From positions 15,007,872-15,071,871 of the forward strand of contig NC_087068.1 of the NCBI RefSeq assembly GCF_963678635.1: 64,000 nucleotides of DNA, given 5' to 3'. Below are positions 46,401-57,300 of this stretch, in pieces. Numbering within the stretch: position 1 is the first letter of the stretch; every line of letters begins with the position of its first letter. A program made the position numbers and the translations under genes. The notes below the pieces were generated by a model, which was not told the origin of the DNA, searched no databases, and worked only from the letters and a program-made list of their open reading frames with translations. Source of the stretch: Symsagittifera roscoffensis. Lineage: Eukaryota; Xenacoelomorpha; Acoela; Convolutidae.

Positions 46401-49400
46401 TGATGAACTTCCCTATGATGAACTTCCCATTCTTCTTTGGGCAACGTTCCCAAGAAATGTACTCTGGCAGTGCCTTCTATTCTTCTTCTCCTTGGTGATT
46501 CCATTAAAGTTTCTTTTCGGCGTTTTCAGAATTGCTCGGAGAGCTGCTCTCCGGCAAGTTTCCGTTCGTTTCCAGGAAGGCCGACAGGGGTTCCAGCGTG
46601 GAAGTTCCCTCGTCTGCCGGCTTAGTCGTCGCTTCCAACGTGTCCGCACCGTTTTCAAAGTCGCTGAGGATGTTGAAGGCCATGCTGGACATCCCTCCTG
46701 TCGAAGCCATGTCGTCCTCTTTTTCGGCCTGATCGGGATCCTGTTGCATAGGCTCTTCCGATTGACGTCTTCCGTCCTGCCCATCGTCTTGTCTGGGATT
46801 TTTTCCGGAACTTGAGGGCCCTTGCTCTTCATCCTTTGCTCCATCTGGAAGTTTCGGTATAACTAGTCTGCCAGCCGATTGATCTTCCTCCTCTCCGTGA
46901 ACTACCTTTACTTCTTCACAGCCGAAGGGTGCTAGCATAGTTCTAGTCTGTAGTGTTCCTCCACCGTTAACTCTGGTTCTACACTCGTCAAGATTAGGGA
47001 GACTTCTGGTAAGTCAGCCTTGCCTCTCATGACCATAGGCGCTAGATCAAGTTTCGCCCATTCCTCATCAAATCGTTCAGGCTTCGGATTCGCTGTATGG
47101 TTCATCCGTCTCCTCGTTGTTTCATCCGTGTAGGCAAACTGCGTATACTGCAGCACTGCGGCGTTTCTGCCCACGAAGCACGGGTCCAGCATCTCAGAGA
47201 ATTTCGCTACCCTCCTTTCATTAGCTTCAAAGGCTCTCAATCTAGGGGTTTGTACTACGGAGTCTGCTCCGAACAACATCCTTCTGATCAAAGAGAATTC
47301 AGGGATCTCTTCTGGCAGTTTCTGGTAGTCACCCCAGCCCTTCGTTTCTTCTCTCAATTTGTGGTATGCTGCGGTCGGTCGAGGAATTCTTGTGACTTCG
47401 CCGTTTGTTTTGTCGTAGGTCCTTAGATTCCAGTGCTTCGGGAATACCTCAATGTGCCCTCTATCCACTTCTCCCATCCTGTCTCGGAAGTGATCATCAA
47501 AGTTTATGTCGGTCATCTTCGGCTCTGATATCTTCGCGAATTTCGAGTCCTCACTCATCAACTCTCGTAGTGCGTGTTGCTCACACCAGTTAAGTGAACT
47601 TCCGTCCACTGCTGATATGAGTTTCAGGTGCAACACCGACCTCCTGTACGCCTACACTTTAACGTCAGGGAACGCAAACGTGACTGCCTGATCGTATATC
47701 ACTGTCACAAACTCCGTAGCTCCTCTGATCAATGCTAAGGGTTCGGTCCTCATAGCCAAGCTCAGGTCAGTTAGCAGGGGCATGCCCCAGCATGACGTCG
47801 CACGTCTACCTCCCTCTGAATGGTCTCATCCTCTCCTGTTCCAGAGCGATTCTGCTGCAGGAAGTAATGGATAAGAGTATGTCGCAAATCTCTTATCTTA
47901 GTCCAGGAATCCGTGGGTCGCTTCACGTCGAATCTCCTCACGGTCTCCCTCATCTGCTCCGGATTCTTCAATCCTCCCAAGTTTCCGAGTGTTATCGCAA
48001 TTAACGTTAGAAATCCATCTAGTCGCAAATTCTGCACTCCTTCGGTGAGTAGTATCGCTGGTCCTCTCACGAAGCTCTCTGCTCCAAACGTCACGTACAG
48101 GGCTAGTAATTCAACGACCGATACTTCTACGACTGCTTGGAGGAACTCTTTTATCAGGTATCGAGAGAGCGATGGGTAAACTTTCGCCAGGAAGGACGCG
48201 GTCCAGCCGGCTCCAAACCCTTCCAGCATGCTGTCAGTCCGGTCAAAGCCTTCTTCTCCCTTTACATTCTGTGTCCAGAAAGTTTCCAGGGTAACTTGAC
48301 ACACTCTGCTTACGAACTCGGCTGACTTCTCCTCAGCATTTTTGGCCAGGTTCACCTCTTTCACCAGGTAGGTATCGATTTTTATGATCATCACTGGGTC
48401 TCGCTCGAAAGCGTCCGCGCCCAATGCGGCTATTTGAGGGGTCAAGTGCTGCCACTTGTTAGCCTCTGGTTTCGTTCTCAGGATCATCGCTTCCAAGTGA
48501 GCTCTCGTCTCCTTGGAATTTTTCCTTCTTTCTCCTTCCTCTTTCTTTTCCATTCCTCGGAACCATAAGTCGTCATCGTCAATTCTGGTTTCAGTTTATG
48601 TTGTCGGGTGAAATTGGACAGTTCCGACCCCATTACTTCGTCTAATACTAACATGTGTGGTGAATGTTTCTTAAATCCTCGCATCGCATTCGAGATGTCA
48701 ATCCACACCGCAGGTAGTTCCGCCCTAAGTGGTCTTAGGTTCTCCATCTCTATTCCGCGATTTGGGGCAGATATGATCACATCATATTTCCCTTCCGAGA
48801 GCAACGCCACCATCGCGTATACAAACTTCAGTCCATCAGTGCAAACACGACTCTCGGTGTTATCTTGGGGAAAGCACCTTCTTTCAGGGTGTCCACTACT
48901 TCACCCATTGATTCGAGGATATCCTTTATAGCTGGCCATACTGCGTCTTCGGCCACCGTAGGTTCTCTGAGTCTGCTCAGGAAACCCCTACTGTGTAGAT
49001 GGTCGTTTATACCGGCAAATACGATTGTGATAGGGTTCATTGCCGTCTGTCATTGTACTCCAATGGCCATTGACACTGTCTGCATTAGATCCAGGTCGAC
49101 CGCTGCCAATATTATAACGTCAGGCCAAAACAGAGACTTGGAAGTATGTACGAAGTCTGAGTTCGCAACTATCATGATCTTGTTGCGCTCTATTTCTTCA
49201 CCCTGTTTCTTGTTGCAATCTTCAAACAGTCTTTTCCACATGTCTCTGTCTTCTTTCGTCCTGAGCATGGTTTTGGTTATTTTATCCAGCTCCCTTCTCG
49301 TCTTCTCCAGTTCTTCTATAGTTCCGTTGAGGTTTTGCATGGTTTCATTAGTCTGAACTTCTTCTTCTATTCTCGCCCTCTTCAGTGGCACAGCTGCTCT

Positions 49401-49697
49401 CAGTTGTGAATTAGACGAGGCAGCCTCGCTGTTCATCTCCTGATGCATTCTTCTCAGGCCAGGCCTAGGCTTGATTGGCAGAGACATCTCACCTGGTTGG
49501 TAGGTCTTGGAACTTTGGGCGGTCTATTACTCCTCTTTCTCCATATGCGGCCATCAATAAGACTTCCGTGGGGCGGTCCCCACGGTTATCATGCCCTAAC
49601 TAAGAAGTTTATTAGGGCGACCAGCAACATGACTACCTCTGGTATGCCTCCGCTAGGTCCATTAATTCGTTCAAATCGAAGTTGTCCATCTCGTTAA
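46401..49697 (-). pseudogene. ORF3 region of copy 3 (front part, one SGNH-like domain)
   Basis: It starts near 49697 with a short N-terminal domain (GDRPTEVLLMAAYGE) and a coiled coil (RRELDKITKTM), then goes straight to the second SGNH-like domain of copy 4: IMIVANSDF, FAGINDHLHSRG near 48990-49020, SAPNRGIEMENLRPLRAELPAVWIDISNAMRGF, VLDEVMGSELSNF. I find no counterpart of the first SGNH domain. Further parts match copy 4 more weakly (SLNWCEQHALRELMS, FPKHWNLRTYD). The last recognisable piece is LGTLPKEEWE, beyond which the LTR of copy 2 begins. Broken about eight times. Confidence 0.78.
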
Positions 49698-50074
49698 ATT
49701 CGGTTTGATTATCATTTTGTATCAATTGAAATCTGATGAATGATTAAATGATCAATCAGGATCTAGAAAAGAGGTCACGAATCTCATATTTGTCAGCGTA
49801 ACTCTAATTTTGTATTAAAAATTATTTAAAACAGTCAGATAAAAAGATTTTGATCTTAAAAATTATTAAAATCAGTTAATTAGTAAAGTTTTGGATTTCG
49901 ACCTAAGAACGGACAGTCCAAACTTTGGATATATTCCTGAGATCGTCATTCGATTATTCATGGTCACTAATCCATTCTTACCCAGGGTCTTGATAACATA
50001 ACCCATAACACATAACATTTAACATATCGCGCACAACACACTTAGTATGACACCTTCCTGCATGCAACCTAAAC
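49698..50074 (-). other. AT-rich spacer between pol and ORF3, copy 3
   Basis: About 380 bp, AT-rich, with ACATAACACATAACATTTAACAT-type sequence like that of copy 1 (10550-10610), though no run is long. No gene seen. Confidence 0.55.
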
Positions 50075-51200
50075 TCAACCTATACTCAAATCAGATTTCT
50101 TATGTAAATATACTTGTATGTTAGTATCAGAAAAGATTACGTGTATCAGTGCATACAGCTCCCCTGGATGCAGTCGTCCTCGGTTCGGGTCGTATACTGG
50201 AAGCGAGAGTTCCTTCATCTCCCTCTCCACAAGGAAGTCTCTCGGTCTCGTCAAGGACAAGACTAGGTTTTCCGAGTCCACATGCTGCTTCTCCGTCGCC
50301 ATCATCACTAAGAAGCATAAGTAATCTCTGACGCTGCCGGAGTCAAGGCTGCTACGCCTCCTATTCCTGGTCTTTGCTTCCAAAGGAATTCTATGTTTTT
50401 ATATAATCTCTTAAAATCCGCTGCTAACGCCGTCCTAAAACTCATGTCCGCTGTGATTGCTATCGCACATGTCCTATTTGTAAATATAAAATCGCTATCT
50501 GTCAATATTATGCTACTTGAGTACTCATTTGGCAACTTAAAATATGACACAACTACTCTCGCTATGTCCGGTTTCTTAGAGTCCTCGCCTATTTCTGCTT
50601 CTAGATCACCTGTCTCTCTGGCTATTCTTAATTTTTTTATAAAAATTTTTCAGTGTGGGTAAGTCCTACCCCCACTCCCCGGACAAAAATATCCATCGAC
50701 GTCCCCGTCGATCGCATACCGGATATTAAATCGAGGTTGGATGCAGGAATGAGTAATTGCACTTCCTAGGGCAGCCCAGGAAGGATCATCCTCTTACGGT
50801 CTACATCTTGAATTATGACACTGGTCTCCTTTGCGTCCGACGTCATTTCGTTCAGCCATTCCAAGACACGCAGATTCCTCAAGTCTTGTTCGTAGGATTG
50901 CTGTTGCTCGTCGTCGAATTCTACCTCGGGCTTAGACCGGTCATCGATCCACTCCTCGTCGCGGTCGTCGACTATGTCGATGTCTTGCGACACGATTATT
51001 TCTTCTAGACCCACCAATTCTTCAAGTATCTTCTTCAGATCCATTCTGTCTACTACGAAGTCATCTCCGTAAGGTTTGTATTTCTTCGCGAGTCTTGTCC
51101 TGTCACTCTGTCGAGTCTGTATCGTAAATGGAAGATCTGGTTCCAAATTTTTGGGGACCTCCATCTGTTCGGGGTCTTGCCAGTCCTCTTCTGCGTAGGG
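50075..51200 (-). pseudogene. pol tail with macro-like domain, copy 3
   Basis: The order is as in copies 1 and 2: acidic tail (EEWIDDRSKPEVEFD, LRVLEWLNEMTSD), STGTSMDIFVRGVGVG over the central tract, then TCAIAITADMSFRTALAADFK, DYLCFLVMMATEK, LSLTRPRDFLVER, SLPVYDPNRGRL, ELYALIHVIFSDTN and VYLHKK. Macro-like by pattern. Broken about three times. Confidence 0.62.
50668..50712 (-). promoter_or_regulatory. Central polypurine-like tract with hairpin, copy 3
   Basis: Identical in plan to 11312-11356: hairpin ATCGACG-GGGA-CGTCGAT (50695-50712) then TTGTCCGGGGAGTGGGGG on the RNA strand. Confidence 0.5.
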
Positions 51201-52997
51201 TAAGGTTTATTCGTCCGCTTCAATCACCTCGTTGGGATCCAGGTCCAGTGGTGGACTTGATCCTTCCTCTACGACATAATTCCCATCATTCTTTCCCCTG
51301 GTGCCCTTCTCATTGACCTCACAAGCAGGTTCATTCATCAGGTAATCCCCCTCGTCCATGTCTGCAGGTATACACCAGTCTTCCGTCGATGGGTTGCGTG
51401 GCTTAATGTTTTCGTAGTGAGCGGCTTGGCCTGTACTCAGTCTATAAAAACGTCCCTCCTGGTGCACTTTTTTTGTTCCTTTTGGTGGTATAACGTTTTG
51501 AAATACCCATACGTAGTCTCCTACCGAGTAAGCTTTTGCACCAGCTGCTTTTTTCTCGAATTTTTTCCTCTGCCTTGCCTGTGCCTGCTGAGTGTTCCGT
51601 CTGCACAATTCGTTTAGTTGTTGTTGACGTTTAATCACATCCCTTACCTAGACTTATGGTGATGTTTTCTTCCCTCACACTCTGGGTAAAAGAAAGTCAA
51701 GGGCAAAGACTTCTCGTGTCCGGTTAACATCATATGTGGACTAGCTCTAGTGGTGAAGTGTTGTGCGCTGTTATAAGCTCCCATCACCTGTGGAAGGTAT
51801 CTGTCCCAATCGGTCATGTATCTGGAACAATAAACCCTCAGCATCGACACCAACGTCCGATTTTGCCTTTCCACTAAGCCATTCGTCTGGGGATGGTATG
51901 TCGTGGAGTGAGCTTGAGCCACGTGTGGGCGTTTCATGAGCGCTTTCGTAATTTCTCCCACGAAAGCTGTTCCCTTATCCGATTGAAATGTCATCGAAAA
52001 CCATGTGTCGCTATCCACGAATTAATTAGATGATCGCACGTTTCTTCTGCTGAGGTAGTTATGCAGGGCACGGCCTCTGCATACTTCCGTGAAGTGGTCT
52101 ATCATGACCAAGACCTGATTATAGCCATTGTCTGTCATACATATTTTCTGGTGGTTAATCTGCACCACCTCGTTGAATTCAGATGACTCGATCGACTGCA
52201 AGGGAAATCGCAATTTCCTTGGACCCTTGACCTGTTGGCAAGACAGATATGCTGTTACCCACTTCTCGCATGCCTTCTTCATTCCAGGCCACTCAAAGTT
52301 TTTTAGGATCCTCTGGTACATTTGTCGATTCCCTGGTATCCCATCTGATCATGCGACCTGAATAAAAGTCCTCTCTGATAGAGTTGAGACAACACTATCG
52401 CGTTGTATTTGAACAGGACTTTGCTTCTTCTCTTCTCTTGCAAGCCACGACCCCGTCCTTGTTCAGATATAACCTTCCCTCTTTTTGCACAAAGTACTGT
52501 CTCAGAATACGGCGACTGTCTTCCTCCAGGTCACGTTTGTCTGGTGTTCCATTTTCGATCCACCTTTTCAAATTACTCGTCATGCGGTCATTTCGTTGTG
52601 CTCATAGTAGGTCTTCAAGTACGTCTTTATGACCATCAATTGACTATTCGTTTCATTGGGTTGATGCTTGTCTTCTTCTAAATTCACGCACCAAATTTTC
52701 GTCAATGGCTCTGTCTCTTGTCTGAAGGTTTGAAGATCAGTCCTGACCACTTCTTTCTGCGGCAACAAACTCATCGATGGTTTCGATACCGCTATTGTTT
52801 CTAGATCATCCGCTGCGTTGTCAAAGACTGTTTTGCTATGTAGTAGGTAACGATCATTGTCAGGATCTTGATGTAAATCTCTGTCCAGGTCTCTTGGTCG
52901 AGCAAAGTGTGGATTGCTAGCTCTGACAATTCCAATCCTGTGCTCGAGTTCCTGTCTGAGTAAGTGTCAATTCCTGAATTCCTCGAGTTGTCAACAA
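51200..52997 (-). pseudogene. Integrase and part of the linker, copy 3
   Basis: Motifs: CLSCQQ-type zinc segment (YLSCQQVKGPRK), QINHQKICMTDNGYNQVLVMIDHFTE, FQSDKGTAFVGEI, THSTTYHPQTNG-like core with LVERQNRTLVSML, then the GDYVWVFQNV tail. The linker part (SELAIHTLLDQE, VDNSRNSGID) is cut at 52997 by the LTR of copy 4. Broken about five times. Confidence 0.82.
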
Positions 52998-53878
52998 TGT
53001 AACATTCGTCTACTGCAGTCACACATGAGGCTTAAGAAAAATAGGCCCTATAACCACTGGCTCAAGGGTCAGGGACACTATCTCTTGTGTTTTCCCACCT
53101 CAAGAACGGTCGGAGCCAGTTCGGTTCGCTTGTGACATGAGACTACGACCCGTTACAGCTTAAAGGCTACTACTAAAATATCCCCCCACTCTAGAATTAA
53201 GAACGTCCCCATACTTAGGTCTCTAGATACCCAAAATACATGAACGCCGTTAAAAACCGGGTTGGAACAATCCGTTAGGTTACTTTTTATTAGACAGTGT
53301 GACTTTGATCCATTTCAGATGGATCAACCTAAAACTCGCCTTACCTCAACATAACAATTACAAAACACACTCTAGAATTTAAATTTGTACTCACATAGCA
53401 GCACGCTCAAGAATTGGGAAAATAATCCAGTCAGTAACTAACTCAAGAAATAAATAACTAAGAGAAGTTTTATGTTTTATAGTTTGGACAGCAAGGATAA
53501 GTTCATGCTCTAGAATTTGAGTTCTCTTGGACCGTTGGGACACTCTAGTTGTCCGCCTTTCCGCTGAAGGTTCACTCTGGTCCAACTTTAGTAATCGCTC
53601 TCTCGGGGATACTCTGTCTTCTATTTCAAGTAGGACAGCTCTACTCTCGTTCACTATGATGGAAATTGCGAATAGCAATTTCCCACTCGTTTTTAATTGA
53701 CAACTTCCCCGCAATTGTTCTAAAATTGTTCTGATTTCTTTTTCTGATTTTCAGTTATCGCGAGAAAATCGTGCATGACATGTTCCTTTCGAAATTTTGA
53801 AAAATTAAATTTCACTTCAAAATCAAGTATTTTCTGCTCTTCTCAAGGTCAAACTTCCAAATATGACCGACTGGCACA
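52998..53878 (-). repeat. 3' LTR of copy 4 (family A)
   Basis: Minus strand TGTGCCAGTCGG to ATGTTACA, 881 bp, very close to the LTR of copy 0. Inverted repeats at 53661-53683 and 53305-53327; TATA-like stretch near 53281-53294. The left edge abuts linker sequence of copy 3 and the right edge abuts the polypurine tract. Confidence 0.92.
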
Positions 53879-53911
53879 TACTCCCCGGACTCGAGATCGA
53901 TGTCCTCATCG
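53879..53911 (-). promoter_or_regulatory. 3' polypurine tract and hairpin of copy 4
   Basis: The hairpin CGATG-AGGA-CATCG (53898-53911) is followed on the RNA strand by GAGTCCGGGGAGTA against the LTR start TGTGCC. Same plan as copies 1 and 2. Confidence 0.68.
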
Positions 53912-54308
53912 CGCGCTGTCTTCTGCCAGTGAGTCCCAGAAAAACCGAGTGTTGCTCAAGATACAGTGCCAGTGGTCATTTACAGAAGTTTGCAGCAGAT
54001 TTAAGATTATCTACACCCCAAAATTCACGACCATTTAAAATTTTCACACTATTGCTAAACAGCAATCAAAATCTGCATTTACCTGCACCTTTGAATTTTC
54101 GCTTTTCAAGCCAATCATTTAAAAATCTCTTTTGTCCTATTCAATCAGGAAATTGTCATGCAGCATTTTGATTTATATAATAGATATAGTATATTAGTAA
54201 CAATATTTACTTTGTTAAAATTTCTTTTTCGTGAATCCAAGTTTCACTCGGATTCACACTCAAGCCCCCCTTCCCTCTCAAGACTCAAGATCCATCCGAT
54301 TTGCCCAT
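53912..54308 (-). other. 3' untranslated region of copy 4
   Basis: About 400 bp of AT-rich sequence between the ORF3 stop and the polypurine tract, aligning with 24296-24689. No gene seen. Confidence 0.65.
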
Positions 54309-57300
54309 TCATCTCGTGCTCTTCGCCTTGGAGGTACTGCCTCCTGAAGTGCTAGATGCGGCAAACTGTCTCAACATTTCCTCTTCATCATCGGAACTAA
54401 TCACAATCTCCTCCCAAGCCTTCAGCTGTTCATAGGATCGCATCCATTCTCTCTGCTCCTGCAATCTCTTTGCTTGGTTGGGTAGTGCCTTCACCCTAGC
54501 TTCTCGGTTCAAGCAAAAGGAGTTGTGCAGGCTCAAGCTCACGTTCTTCGCCAGGTCTTCCTCTAGTATCGACTCCCTCGCTTTGGTGTTGTCTCTAGAC
54601 ATCTTACCCACTCTCTTCCATCCCGTCGTGATCGCATTACGATGGGTTAGCAGGGGTCTCTTGAAAGCCTCCGGCCCAATCTCAGCCTGGAACTGTCGAT
54701 ACTCCTTATGATATTTTCTCATGTGATCTTTCGTTGCCCTGTACAACCAAGATGTCAGTGTCGCCCGAAACCATGGAAAGTACCTCAAGCGACTCCATAC
54801 GTGCCTGACTTCCGTTGGTATGGCGAATACTTTGCACGCAGTCTCAAACAACTCAAGTCTCCTGCTGTAGTCTATCGCGTATATTGACTCAGCCGTTGGC
54901 GTCGTCGCCTCCCGATACTTCGTTATATTCTCTTCTATCCATCTCAGAGCTAACATCGTGCTCACTACTAAGAGCTTCACCTTCTGCCGGTGATCCGGTA
55001 GTCCGATCGACCGAATCTCTTCCACATCCCACACCAGGCAAAGGTTCTTGTGATCTGGATACCACACCGTTTGTGCCAAACAGTGGCATGGGCATTCCCC
55101 ATGAGAGATCTCAATGCTCCTGAGGTTACGCTCCCCTGAGGCTTCCAAGAGAGGCTCAAGCTCCATCATTTTCTCGTGCATCGTGTCATTGTCTTCCAGG
55201 TTTGGAGTACTTCCCACAGGTTTCCCGATCACGTTTTGTCTCTCGTGATCGCTTGTGTTTTCTCTTTCCAACTTCAGAAGATCTTCTCCCCAGATTTCGC
55301 TCAAGTCATCTCTCAATTCTTTTGGTACTGTCCCTTTGATTTTTCTCAACAACTTGTGCGAGTGATGCGACATCCGAGCCAACCTCACGCACTTGGGCAC
55401 TGAGAAGGCCTTGTCCACCAGTATTCTCTGGCTGGACACTTCCACCATCGCCATGTGTAGCGGGTAGTGACTTCCGCACAAGTTGGCCATCATTGACCCT
55501 ATCAGCGATTTCGCGTTCAATGGCAAGCCATAAGCTTCGCTCAGGGGAAATCCCATTTCCGCCTCAAGACCAACTTTCCAGCTCCGGATGTGTTTTTGAG
55601 TCACCTGCAACACCCCGGGCCATGATTCCACGCTCAACGCCGTCACTAAATGATGCTCAGACTCCAGTCTCTCCAGTGCCTGCAGATCACACATTCTCGA
55701 GAAGAATCCGAGAGCTGTCGCTATATTCACCGTGGTTCTCGCGTAACATTCCGCTATTATTTGCACTTCACTTTTCTCCCTTTCTGTGATGTCTTCGAAC
55801 CAAGTGACCAGATCTTCTTTTTGAAACGACAGTATTCTGACGCATGACCGTCCATCGCAGATGTGCTCTCCGTTCCCACACGTCGAATCCAGACAGCTAC
55901 CCGGCTCCAATTTCTTTGCTGACCCGGGGTCGCTCGTCCTTTCGCTTGGCTCTTGCATCTGGGGCGTGATTAGCTTATGCAGCACACTTAACTTCGCCAG
56001 ATCTTCATCTTCCGTTGGTGCTAACCTCACTCGCTCGGTGGTTTCCTCGATTAGACTCGCATGGGGATGTGGACACCAGGAGGGTCTTAGTAGCTTCCAT
56101 ATCACTCCCAAGTTCGTGGTTAACAAGCCATTTCCACCGCCCATGTTTACTTCAACTCTCTTGCTTGAGCGCGGCATGCTTATCACCTCTGGTGTTTTCT
56201 CAAGAATCAGGCCCAGGCTCGGCCCCTCTTTCTCCACCGCGTCTATCTCCATTATTCTTTCTGTCCAAAACTTCAGCAGCTCCGCTACCTCATGGTTTCT
56301 GTGGGCTCCTCCAGCTTCCGAGTCTAAGAAGGGATTGTAGGCTATTCCCAGCACTCCAGACACGTATTGGTATTCCCCCTTCTCACTGAGTCTCGAGTAC
56401 TGTTCTGACGAGGCCAGGTTACGGTGAACATCATGTTCTTCCTCGAACTTCTTATTAGAGAATCTCCGTACCTCGTCCAGCTTTCGGTGGCTCTCTAAGG
56501 ATAGTCTGGAACCATCTTCTTTCTCTATTCCTGTACTTTGATATACATTCAAGATGATCGTTGAGACCCTTCTCTCCATGGTTTTACTTCCACTTGCTCT
56601 CTGGTGGCATGCCAGGATGGTGCTATCAGACATCATTGACATTGTCCATCTCAAGAAACATGTGGCATCTTTTCTCCTAGCCAGGCTCAAGCCTGAATTG
56701 TCCCTGGCCACGTGTTGCATCAGTGCCTGATACACCTCTAGCTTCTTGCTTCCCAGCTTCAGCCTGTCATACGAGGTCAATGTCTCCAACTCTATTCCCA
56801 CCAGACTCCAGGTGAACATTAATTGTCCCGCAGTTCTAACGAAGGGATTCGCCATTAGTGGCGGTGCTGATGAGGATGTTCTCATCGCCTCTTCAAAATG
56901 ATCCTTCAACAAACTCTGCCAGGACCTCTTCAGATGACTTGCCATCTCTATCTTATTAACCTCGGCTTTCTGCTGGGTGGCCCAATTGCGTCGCCTGCGA
57001 GCTATTCCACTATCCAACTTCTTCAAGCAGTCCTCCATTTCCTTCAATGTTTCGAGGGCCACCCACCACGTCCGGGAAGTGTTCCTCGTCTTGTTCCTCT
57101 CCAATGGATCACTCGTCACTTGTTTGCCCATGTCCTGATGTGCCTTCGAGATCCATTCTTTGCCGATCTCCACTTCCCCTACCTGTCCGTTCGTTGAACC
57201 TCTCTTCACGTTTACCTTCTGAGGCTTGAAGTCTTCTTCTGACGTAGAACTGGTGGAAACCTCTATTTCCTTTTCTACTTCAAGTGGTTTCCTGAGCTCC

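Larger units (their letters stand above)
46401..52997 (-). mobile_element. Remnant of a giant Ty3-type element, copy 3 (both ends missing)
   Basis: This is pol (linker, integrase, macro-like tail), spacer and the front half of ORF3 from a third lineage. It is cut on the left by the partial LTR of copy 2 and on the right by the 3' LTR of copy 4, which is inserted in its linker. Its integrase tail resembles copy 1 more than copy 2 (CIPADMDEGDYL, STGTSMDIFVRGVGVGLTHTE). No LTR of its own is visible. It is broken about fifteen times and is the oldest LTR element here by nesting. Confidence 0.85.
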
